NCBI GenBank assembly: GCA_958445065.1
Contig: CAUCQW010000039.1
Span: forward strand, 1-14,507
DNA length: 14,507 nt
Source: an uncultured Collinsella sp.
GTDB lineage: Bacteria > Actinomycetota > Coriobacteriia > Coriobacteriales > Coriobacteriaceae
Direction of reading: 5' to 3'
Positions 1 through 7,685 of the stretch are shown here, one piece after another (position 1 is the first letter of the stretch; each line of letters opens with the position of its first letter). The position numbers and the translations under genes are program-made. The notes under the pieces were generated by a model that was given only the letters and a program-made list of their open reading frames with translations, was not told the origin of the DNA and made no database searches.

Positions 1-1134
1 CATTTTTTTCACACGGTCGAAAAGGCTCACTTTGGGAACCAAGACAGAATCAAAGATCCCCGACCCCAGTGCCTCATACTGAGCGATGACCGCATCGCGC
101 CTCTCTTCAAGTCCTGAACGCTTATTAGGGTCTTCATGCAGGAGCACGTCATCCGCTGCGACGTCGTTGTTAGAATAGGCAACGCAATCGACTATCTCAT
201 CAATCAGCTTGGCGCCGCGCTCGGTCTTCACGATAACGGCTGAAATGCCCTTCTCAGGATACACGCAGTCTCGGGCTGACTCAGAACGCCAGGAGTCGCC
301 GAGGATAATGTCAGCGGGACTGTCGCACCCTCTGAAGGGACAACTATAGCAAGACGATCTGCTGATCATGCCTTTGATATAGGACCCATAAAACGGGTCG
401 AATGCGGCGGGCCTCTTTATAATCCTGCCGTCGGACAACTCAATCTTTATGTTATGGCCCCAACCGAATTTCGATTTATCTCTAAAAGTCAATGCGGTGA
501 CATCGGACTTCTCCCGAAGCTCAAGCCAGTCAACATAGGAACGAAACATGGAAGAGCTTGGTACACCGTGGCAAACAACGCTGACGGTTGTCAGCCCATC
601 CATCGGCTTACCCAAATAGAGAAGCAGCGCGGAAACCTGGCAGGGAGTACCGCTAAACAGTACATGCTTGCCGGATTTCAGATCGTTGAGCACATCGGGG
701 TACGATTCACTCGCATCGCTCTGGACATATTTGGACTTTTGAAGGAGCGCAATATCGGCAAGATCGGATATACCGATATGCCTAACGCAATCAACACCGT
801 CCCAAGCGGCGCCGTAAACACGCCCACCTTTCTCAAGAACCCGCTTCGCGAGAAGAGAGAAGACGCCGCCGGACGAACTCTGCGCGAGCTCGTCAGAATC
901 ACCACTCTGCAAAACAGCGGCGCGAATGACCTCCGAGTCCGCATCAACTCGGTTTTCCGCCGGACAGGAGCGCAGGCATAGGCCACAGGAAGTGCATTTG
1001 GCTGCATCCACCACGGGATAATCAAAACCATCGGGCGAAGGATGCATTTCAATAGCCGAAAAAGGGCATTTGGCCGCACATGCTCCGCATCCAAAACAGG
1101 CTTGATGAGAAATTATGGCGATGTTTTTGTTCAA
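1..1134 (-). CDS. Fe-S protein of the coenzyme F420 hydrogenase/dehydrogenase beta-subunit (FrhB) family, 3' end outside window
   Basis: An open frame of 378 codons runs from a TTG at 1134-1132 to base 1 with no stop, so the C-terminus is missing. The start is supported by a strong Shine-Dalgarno AGGGGGAG five bases upstream. The first internal Met lies after the first Fe-S motif, so TTG is the sensible start. The N-terminus reads NKNIAIISHQACFGCGACAA and holds two 4Fe-4S motifs (CFGCGACAAKCP, then CTSCGLCLRSCP). These are followed by an FrhB-like body with the family phrases SSGGVFS, FSGTPCQVSAL, VCHGVPS, LTFRDK, CPFRG and LGDSW. Members of this family beside polysaccharide pyruvyl transferases are common in surface-polysaccharide loci, but their reaction is not established. 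A redox or reductive step on a glycan precursor is inference. It is the fifth gene of the minus-strand polysaccharide operon, 11 nt after the pyruvyl transferase stop. The family assignment is firm and the role is unknown. Confidence 0.88.
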   Translation of the reverse strand, partial: MNKNIAIISHQACFGCGACAAKCPFSAIEMHPSPDGFDYPVVDAAKCTSCGLCLRSCPAENRVDADSEVIRAAVLQSGDSDELAQSSSGGVFSLLAKRVLEKGGRVYGAAWDGVDCVRHIGISDLADIALLQKSKYVQSDASESYPDVLNDLKSGKHVLFSGTPCQVSALLLYLGKPMDGLTTVSVVCHGVPSSSMFRSYVDWLELREKSDVTALTFRDKSKFGWGHNIKIELSDGRIIKRPAAFDPFYGSYIKGMISRSSCYSCPFRGCDSPADIILGDSWRSESARDCVYPEKGISAVIVKTERGAKLIDEIVDCVAYSNNDVAADDVLLHEDPNKRSGLEERRDAVIAQYEALGSGIFDSVLVPKVSLFDRVKKM

Positions 1135-1139
1135 GCTGA

Positions 1140-1147
1140 CTCCCCCT
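1140..1147 (-). promoter_or_regulatory. Ribosome binding site that sets the TTG start of the FrhB-family gene
   Basis: The minus strand reads AGGGGGAG, five bases before TTG at 1134. It overlaps the TAG stop (1148-1146) of the preceding gene, which suggests translational coupling. No ATG or GTG in the frame would keep the first cysteine motif. Confidence 0.7.
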
Positions 1148-2264
1148 ATTGTTCGAGAGCATCCAAGAGCCAATTTTTCGAGAACGAGATGAGTGACTCC
1201 ACATCCGACAGACGTCTTTCATACCCCTCGATTTCAGTAGCATGCATGTGGCTTTCATAGCCATCGAGTAGGCGATCTTCAGTGTTCGAGAGCCTCGCGA
1301 GGCTCTCGACTCGGGAATTCTGAGAGCGTTTGTCGGTCTCCTCAAATCGCTTGAAGCAGTAATAGTCCTTGCGAAAGATTTGGGAGAATAGCGTACCGTG
1401 CAACGAATCGGTCAGCACGAACCGCGCACTCGCCAAATACGCGAGCCATTCATCGGGACCAAGCCCGTAGCGTGGATTAAGCTCCTCGTCGACTGCATTT
1501 TTACCTGAACCAACAAGCGTCACAACTTCGCAGCCGAGCTCCTTCGAAATCGATTCGACCGCTTTCCTGTAAAACGGCCTATCCCCAAGAAAGTAGCAGA
1601 CAATTTTACCGGGCTCAGGACATTTTCCGTCAATGAGAGGGGCCCAGTCCTCCTTCGACAGAAGCAGGACAGGGTCCACGACCTGTGAGGGACGCTCAAG
1701 ACCGAGTGATTCGACAAAATCCGCACCGGCATCTTCGCGAACAGATACGGAACTGAAAGATTTAAGAAGATTAGCAATGATCCTCTTCTTCCTCTCTGTG
1801 GTGTTCGTAACACCGAAGCTGGGCGCATACGCGATTCGCTTATCACTGTCGCTCAGAAAGGAGAAATAGAAATTCCTGTTCAAAAGATATGGCGACCAAA
1901 TCTGATCCGATCCACAGACGTACGCATCGTATTTCCCCCGCAAGCCGACCAGTCCGTCTGTATCGGTAATCCGTTCAGTAGTAACGATATTCTGGCTTAA
2001 AAAGCGATTGAAAACATCAGCGGTCGAGGAACCGAAGTCGTCATGCTCCTTCTTACGATTGAGCAGCTCATGTGCTTTACCGGCAAACAAATCGAAGGAA
2101 TTTCGGTTGATCGCCCAGTTCAGTAGCTTTTCTTTGACGCAGGGGAGATAGTCGGCGTCAACAACATCATGACCCTCGGACTTCAAGAACTGCTGCAGAG
2201 CATAAGCCTGGAGCAACGTGCCGAAATTTTGGTTATGGAGCCACGTTAAAATACAGATTTTCAT
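1146..2264 (-). CDS. Polysaccharide pyruvyl transferase family protein
   Basis: This 372-residue protein begins MKICILTWLHNQNFGTLLQA, the typical opening of the PS_pyruv_trans (WcaK/CsaB/EpsI-type) family. Mid-protein family marks include CGSDQIWSP and SFG, and SVREDAG and DPVLLL follow. Near the C-terminus TDSLHGTLFSQIF carries the conserved S-x-HG element. The family transfers pyruvate from phosphoenolpyruvate to a sugar, forming acidic ketals on capsule or wall glycans. The exact acceptor cannot be read from sequence. The start ATG (2264-2262) overlaps the TAA that ends the glycosyltransferase frame (2266-2264) as TAATG, so translation is probably coupled to that gene. The premature stop upstream in the glycosyltransferase may therefore reduce its expression. 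No signal peptide is visible, so the protein is probably cytoplasmic. The length is normal for the family. Confidence 0.88.
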   Translation of the reverse strand: MKICILTWLHNQNFGTLLQAYALQQFLKSEGHDVVDADYLPCVKEKLLNWAINRNSFDLFAGKAHELLNRKKEHDDFGSSTADVFNRFLSQNIVTTERITDTDGLVGLRGKYDAYVCGSDQIWSPYLLNRNFYFSFLSDSDKRIAYAPSFGVTNTTERKKRIIANLLKSFSSVSVREDAGADFVESLGLERPSQVVDPVLLLSKEDWAPLIDGKCPEPGKIVCYFLGDRPFYRKAVESISKELGCEVVTLVGSGKNAVDEELNPRYGLGPDEWLAYLASARFVLTDSLHGTLFSQIFRKDYYCFKRFEETDKRSQNSRVESLARLSNTEDRLLDGYESHMHATEIEGYERRLSDVESLISFSKNWLLDALEQ

Positions 2265-3373
2265 TAATTCACCGTTTCAAATAGCTTCAGGTAGTACTCT
2301 TCAAGCTTGGGCGCCGCCTTAAAGATGTCATAAGATTCAAACCCCGGAGATGAATGAGGATCGGAGCGATCAAAGACATCCCTGCGGGCGGCAAGGATCG
2401 CGTTGGACCACCCCTCGACGCCCATACTCAACGGAAGGAAGCTGCACCGACTGGATAACGCAACATCGTTGGGGACCCTTTCAGAGCAGATGCACGGGAG
2501 ACCGGAAGCCTAGGCCTCAATCGCGACCATTCCGAGGCCCTCGTACAGGCTGGGGAGCACGAATAAATCGAGCGACTGATAGACGTCCTGCACATCAGAA
2601 ATCTGGCCGAGAAAACGCACCGCCGAGGCAATGCCAAGTGAGCATGCCTTTTCCTCCGCTTGAGGTCTCAGTTTTCCATCGCCGCAGACGACAAGGATGG
2701 AATCAGGATTCTGAGCATGCACTGCCTTGAAAACATCAAGCAAAAACAACTGGTTCTTCTGAGAGATGAACCTACCGATATTCCCCAATACCAGCGTATC
2801 GTCCTTCGCTCCGAGCTGAGCACGTCGCTCGTCCCTAATCGATCGATTGAAAGAAAAGTTGTTCAAATCGATAGCATTATTAAAAACAGTAAAACGGGAT
2901 GAACCGAACAGCCATTTTCCAGCATGCTCGGTGCAGGCTGCCAAATCAGTCGGATACCTTGTTGAGAACAGCTTCAAAGAGCCTTTGATGACATTTTTAG
3001 CAAACTCCCCCTTTCCGCTTGTAGAGTGGCTGTGGGCTATACGCACAGGTATGCCCGCCTTCTTAGCAGCGCGAAGCGGAAAGACAGAAAGCGCATTGAT
3101 ATGGCTGTGCACAATCTTCCAGTTCTCTTCCTTAAAGAGGCGCTGAAGCTCTCGCTGGTATTCGACAACATGCTGGTAGGGAGGAATCTCAAAAACCCTG
3201 CCACCTAAAGATTCAATCTCCTCGCGGGGAACAAGCGTCGAATCGGAATCGACAAGAAAATCGAACTGCACTTTGCTGCGATCAATATGGCGGTAGTAAT
3301 TCATGACGACGGCCTCGACGCCGCCGCCAACCATCTTGCCAACAACCTGAGCTACTCTAATCGGTTCAGCCAT
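2264..3373 (-). pseudogene. GT4 (EpsF-like) glycosyltransferase interrupted by one in-frame amber stop
   Basis: The frame opens at ATG 3373-3371, directly after the TAA of the sugar transferase (TAAATG). It encodes a GT-B family 4 glycosyltransferase. N-terminal marks are VAQVVGKMVGGGVEAVVMNY and VHSHIN. The nucleotide-sugar half shows GNIGRFISQKN, VVCGDGKLR and the E-x7-E motif with E278 and E286 in SLYEGLGMVAIEA. Codon 288 is TAG (2512-2510). The same frame then continues for 81 codons (ASGLPCICSERVPNDV onward) to a TAA at 2266-2264 that overlaps the next start. Homologues read E-A-Q-A-S-G-L-P here, so a single CAG to TAG change explains the stop. The whole frame would be 369 residues, normal for the family. 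The truncated product keeps the catalytic glutamates but loses the C-terminal helices that cross back onto the N-terminal domain, so it is probably inactive. A sequencing error, amber suppression or a very recent mutation are the alternatives. Confidence 0.85.
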
Positions 3374-4177
3374 TTAGCAAGCACCGCCACCGGTAAAGAC
3401 CTCAACGACCGTGAGGAGAACAATCTTCAGGTCCGTGATGGGACCGCGTTTGGCGATGTACTCGAGATCACGTCGAACCATGCCGTCGAAGTCGGTATCG
3501 TTGCGGTCCGTGACCTGCCACCAGCCGGTGATCCCGGGCTTAACCGCCAGACGCTGCAGGTCGAATTCTGTATACTCGGCCACCTCGTTGGGCAGCGGCG
3601 GGCGCGGGCCCACGACGGACATCTGGCCCAGGAACACGTTCACGAACTGCGGGAACTCGTCGATGGAGTGCTTACGGATGAACTTGCCGATCTTGGTGAC
3701 GCGCGGGTCTTCCTTCATCTTGAACATGGCGCCGGCGATCTCGTTTCGCTCCTTGAGCTCGGCGAGACGCTCGTCGGCGTCCCTGTACATGGAGCGGAAC
3801 TTCCACATGCGGAAGGTGGACAGGCTGCCGTCGCGGCGGGTCTGGCCCACGCGGATCTGGCTGTAGAACGGGTTGCCCTCGCTCTCCAGGCGGATGGCCG
3901 CGGCGAGCACCAGACTCGGAATGGCGATGACGGCCAGAACGCAGCCGCTGAACACAATGTCGAACACGCGCTTTACGGCGCGGTAGCCCAGGCGCGTGCG
4001 GTCCCAGTCCTTCACGGCCTGCATGCCCTTGTAGCGCATGCTCGCGTCGTCGCCGCTCATGGCCTGGGCGACCAGCACGGCCCCCACCGGCGCGTTTTGC
4101 CCTGTCACTTCTTTAGTAGTCAAGTTCAAATCCACGTCCCTGTTCCCAGGGACACCCCCCCCCATCGATGAATTCAA
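3374..4177 (-). CDS. Initiating sugar-phosphate transferase (bacterial sugar transferase family, polyprenol-phosphate acceptor)
   Basis: This 267-residue protein moves a sugar-1-phosphate from a nucleotide sugar to undecaprenyl phosphate at the inner face of the membrane, the first step of repeat-unit assembly. One membrane segment (about residues 70-95) is followed by the PF02397 motifs KFRSM (126-130), DEFPQ (173-177), SVVGPRP (187-193) and KPGITGWWQV (213-222). It is the short, single-segment type without the four extra N-terminal helices of WcaJ. The start is uncertain. The longest frame begins at TTG 4177-4175, and an ATG at 4165-4163 runs straight into nine G (4163-4155). Neither has a good ribosome binding site. 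An internal ATG at about codon 40 (MSGDDASM) would still keep the whole catalytic domain. The present tract length leaves the frame open. The gene sits between the LoaP-like gene and the glycosyltransferase and is richer in G/C than everything after it. Confidence 0.9.
   Translation of the reverse strand: MNSSMGGGVPGNRDVDLNLTTKEVTGQNAPVGAVLVAQAMSGDDASMRYKGMQAVKDWDRTRLGYRAVKRVFDIVFSGCVLAVIAIPSLVLAAAIRLESEGNPFYSQIRVGQTRRDGSLSTFRMWKFRSMYRDADERLAELKERNEIAGAMFKMKEDPRVTKIGKFIRKHSIDEFPQFVNVFLGQMSVVGPRPPLPNEVAEYTEFDLQRLAVKPGITGWWQVTDRNDTDFDGMVRRDLEYIAKRGPITDLKIVLLTVVEVFTGGGAC
4136..4153. repeat. 7-bp inverted repeat beside the poly-G tract
   Basis: GTCCCTG (4136-4142) and CAGGGAC (4147-4153) form a perfect stem with the loop TTCC. 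It lies one base from the nine-C run and within the first codons of the sugar transferase, or in its leader if the true start is further in. It could affect ribosome loading or help slippage at the tract. The role is unknown. Confidence 0.6.
4155..4163. repeat. Homopolymer of nine C (nine G on the coding strand)
   Basis: Nine consecutive C on the plus strand read as ATGGGGGGGGG on the coding strand, at codons 5-8 of the longest sugar transferase frame. Runs this long inside or just before a reading frame are classic sites of slipped-strand mispairing. I know of no requirement for the encoded Gly run in this family. Confidence 0.9.
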
Positions 4178-4209
4178 ATAACGAATGAATTACCAGCGCA
4201 ACGTCTCCC

Positions 4210-4800
4210 TTACGTTTTGCTGGGCACGTCGAGCGCAAGCAGCTCCCTAAAAGCGAAGTCGCCTTCGCCCACGTCCACCAGGCACCAGCGTTTATGACGG
4301 TCGATCTTCTTTACACGGGCCTCTTGCCCCACCAAGGGCCCCTGCTCTATGTGCAGCACACCGTCTTCTATGCGCGCCACGCTGTTGCGCACCACGCCGT
4401 TATCGTCGAGCACGCTGCGGTACCAGTCCTGCGCATCGTCCGGCATGGGCGCATAGGCCCGCTCCTTACTGCCGGCAATGCGACAGCCAAAGCTCAGCTG
4501 AGCCAAAGCCTTGTCGAGCAGGGCAGCATCGCGCGTGGCGACGAAGAAGTATTCCTTGTACATGGGTTTGGTTTGGAGCGACCAGGCTCCGTCCCGCTTA
4601 AACCAGAACTCCTTTTGCATCACAAAAGCGTCTTGCATCAGCTCGTGCGGGATAATGCGACGGACCTTTTCGCAGGTCTCGCGTTCTTTACCATGGGGGG
4701 TGTGGACCAGATACCAGCGGACGCGGCCGCGCTGGCTTTTGGTGATAGCGCCGTTAAAAGCACCGGGCAGCTGCTCTTGGCGCCGCATTGTCCGTTCCAT
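4210..4800 (-). CDS. loaP: NusG-paralogue transcription antiterminator, LoaP/RfaH/UpxY-like
   Basis: The product is 196 residues from ATG 4800-4798. That start has a Shine-Dalgarno (AAGGGGG) seven bases upstream and is preferred to a GTG at 4833. An NGN-type domain (about residues 28-115) begins RWYLVHTPHGKERETCEKVR and contains YFFVAT. A C-terminal KOW-like segment (about 150-185) contains EQGPLVGQEARVKKIDRHKR. Specialised NusG paralogues of this kind bind RNA polymerase and suppress termination along one long operon. LoaP members in Firmicutes and Actinobacteria recognise an RNA hairpin in the leader, and many head polysaccharide or secondary-metabolite operons. Here it is the first gene of the polysaccharide operon, after two terminators and a long leader, which fits that role. 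It is not housekeeping NusG: there is no neighbouring secE or rplK, and the basic, divergent sequence is atypical. The symbol is by family resemblance and context. Confidence 0.82.
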   Translation of the reverse strand: MERTMRRQEQLPGAFNGAITKSQRGRVRWYLVHTPHGKERETCEKVRRIIPHELMQDAFVMQKEFWFKRDGAWSLQTKPMYKEYFFVATRDAALLDKALAQLSFGCRIAGSKERAYAPMPDDAQDWYRSVLDDNGVVRNSVARIEDGVLHIEQGPLVGQEARVKKIDRHKRWCLVDVGEGDFAFRELLALDVPSKT

Positions 4801-4919
4801 GTTCTCGCCCCCTTCTCCAGCTCCGCGACGCACGCAGATGCAGGGGCGTTTAGAACAGGCTTCTCGCTCGCAGCTAGGCGCAGTCGCAAAAGTACAGGTT
4901 TTTATAGAGGGGTATGGAG

Positions 4920-4940
4920 ATGTACCTACTAGCAGTACAT
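4920..4940 (-). promoter_or_regulatory. Leader hairpin, candidate LoaP recognition element
   Basis: ATGTAC (4920-4925) and GTACAT (4935-4940) form a 6-bp perfect stem around a 9-base loop. The element lies about 30-50 nt after the predicted transcription start and about 120 nt before the loaP ATG. LoaP proteins are known to bind a leader hairpin. Assigning it here is by position only. Confidence 0.35.
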
Positions 4941-4974
4941 TTTGCGTAATCTGGGCAAACGCTGATTAATTGTT

Positions 4975-5003
4975 TGTATAATGTCGTCTGTCGAAAGATA
5001 CAA
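4975..5003 (-). promoter_or_regulatory. Candidate promoter of the loaP/polysaccharide operon
   Basis: On the minus strand TTGTAT (5003-4998) and TATACA (4980-4975) are separated by exactly 17 bases, giving a start near 4968 and a leader of about 168 nt. The match is moderate, but the same TTGTAT -35 occurs at thrS. The region also reads TATAAT on the plus strand (4977-4982), without a convincing -35. Confidence 0.45.
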
Positions 5004-5030
5004 AAACCTGTACCTTTTTGTGCAACAAAA

Positions 5031-5053
5031 AAAGCCGCTCAACCAGCGGCTTT
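5031..5053 (-). terminator. Intrinsic terminator (second of a tandem pair)
   Basis: AAAGCCGCT and AGCGGCTTT form a 9-bp stem with a 5-base loop. On the minus strand it is followed by a T run, and it has a shorter T run on the plus strand, so it may work both ways. It insulates the loaP leader from thrS read-through. Confidence 0.85.
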
Positions 5054-5068
5054 TCTAATTTCGTCATG

Positions 5069-5106
5069 AAAAAAGGCGACCGCCCTTTGTAGACGGTCGC
5101 CTTTGT
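5069..5106 (-). terminator. Intrinsic terminator of thrS
   Basis: GGCGACCG (5075-5082) and CGGTCGCC (5094-5101) form an 8-bp GC-rich stem. On the minus strand the stem is followed by six T. It lies 20 bases after the thrS stop codon. Confidence 0.88.
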
Positions 5107-5126
5107 TAATTGTTGTGAAGTTTGCC

Positions 5127-6890
<1,764 letters not shown>

Positions 6891-6916
6891 GGGTATGTTT
6901 TCTCCTCTCGGATGCC

Positions 6917-6960
6917 TGATGCAAGTGCGTGCGATGCGCTCGGCGTTTTAACTTGCATCA
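6917..6960. promoter_or_regulatory. 10-bp inverted repeat around the thrS transcription start
   Basis: TGATGCAAGT (6917-6926) and ACTTGCATCA (6951-6960) are perfect inverted arms 24 bases apart. The right arm touches the -10 box and covers the expected start, so a DNA operator fits better than a leader RNA hairpin. The binding protein is unknown. Confidence 0.6.
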
Positions 6961-6987
6961 TTATAGGCAGGTTGCCTTGGTATACAA
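6960..6987 (-). promoter_or_regulatory. thrS: thrS promoter
   Basis: On the minus strand TTGTAT (6987-6982) is followed after 16 bases by a perfect TATAAT (6965-6960). The leader would be only about 60 nt, too short for a T-box. Confidence 0.7.
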
Positions 6988-6988
6988 G

Positions 6989-7024
6989 CGCCCGCCGCAC
7001 CTTAATGGCACGGCGGGCGATTTT
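6989..7024. terminator. Strong GC hairpin between thrS and the zinc-ribbon gene, possible terminator
   Basis: CGCCCGCCG (6989-6997) pairs with CGGCGGGCG (7011-7019). On the plus strand ATTTTC follows. On the minus strand, the direction of the upstream gene, there is no T run, so termination for that gene is uncertain. Confidence 0.45.
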
Positions 7025-7154
7025 CTACGCATGCTTCATCGTGTGGGGCGGGGTGTGGGGCGCGCGTTCGGCTTGCGCGGGACGCCCGTGACGCGTGGCG
7101 GTTGCGCGGGATGCGCGGAGCCCGTGGCTTGCGGCCGGCCCGGCGATGGATGCG

Positions 7155-7586
7155 TTACTGGATGCGAGTTCGGCAGTAGGGGCAGACCTTCCAGTGCGCG
7201 TCGAGCGGGCGATGGCAGCTGGGGCACACGTTGCGAACCTGGGTGTCGCACACCGGGCAGACGACGAAGTCCTTCTCGATGGGCGCGCCGCACTGCGGGC
7301 AGGTGCCGTACTGGGCAAGCTGGCGCTCGCGCAGGGCCATGTCCAGCTCCTGCTCCTCGCGGTCGGACGCGTAGGAGTGCGGGCGCAGGACCAGGTAGGC
7401 AATGAGGCCTACAAACGGGATGAGGGCGATGATGCCCCATGCCACGTAGGCGCTGGCGCCGCGGCGGCGAGCGTCGATGAACACATAGACGACCGACAGC
7501 ACATACAGGGCGATGATAAAGCCAATGAAGGCATAGACGACGCCCATAAGCTGCGGCGACATGAGCTCGGAGATGTACTTGGACAT
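7155..7586 (-). CDS. Small membrane protein with two C-terminal zinc ribbons
   Basis: This 143-residue protein has two membrane segments (about 13-37 and 46-67). The loop between them contains IDARRRGAS and the second ends LVLRPH, the layout of phospholipase_D-nuclease N-terminal-like membrane domains. A charged linker (about 71-95) leads to four CxxC knuckles: C96/C99, C110/C113, C121/C124 and C135/C138. These pair naturally into two zinc ribbons on the cytoplasmic side. No catalytic residue is visible. A scaffold, sensor or assembly factor is possible, but no function can be assigned. ATG 7586-7584 has AAAGG nine bases upstream. The gene stands alone, between thrS and the repeat array. Confidence 0.85.
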   Translation of the reverse strand: MSKYISELMSPQLMGVVYAFIGFIIALYVLSVVYVFIDARRRGASAYVAWGIIALIPFVGLIAYLVLRPHSYASDREEQELDMALRERQLAQYGTCPQCGAPIEKDFVVCPVCDTQVRNVCPSCHRPLDAHWKVCPYCRTRIQ

Positions 7587-7685
7587 TGGGGTGTACCTTT
7601 CGGATTATTTACATTCCGGTCAAGTTTACCACGGGGTTTGTTTATATGGGACCACGGCTAGGGGCGGGGCTGGCGCGGACACAAA

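Larger units (their letters stand above)
4892..5013. repeat. 12-bp perfect inverted repeat flanking the loaP promoter region
   Basis: GTACAGGTTTTT (4892-4903) is matched by AAAAACCTGTAC (5002-5013), with 98 bases between. Similar A-rich bases follow outside both arms. The right arm overlaps the candidate -35 box and the left arm lies in the leader. This could be a pair of operator sites or the ends of an invertible segment. No recombinase gene is present in the window. Confidence 0.75.

Noticed and set aside
2510..2512. Programmed recoding (pyrrolysine or selenocysteine) at the amber codon
   Set aside because: Selenocysteine uses UGA, no pyrrolysine genes are in view and the family has no special residue here. 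A plain nonsense mutation is simpler.
3287..4171. 294-codon plus-strand open frame opposite the sugar transferase
   Set aside because: The minus strand carries all the sugar transferase motifs. The plus translation has no domain.
4210..4800. Housekeeping nusG
   Set aside because: The sequence is divergent and there is no secE, rplK or rplA neighbourhood. Its position at the head of a polysaccharide operon points to a specialised paralogue.
4977..4982. Plus-strand promoter from a perfect TATAAT
   Set aside because: There is no matching -35 at 16-18 bases, and no gene on the plus strand downstream before two terminators.
6891..6960. T-box or other riboswitch for thrS
   Set aside because: The predicted leader is only about 60 nt and shows no T-box consensus or antiterminator.
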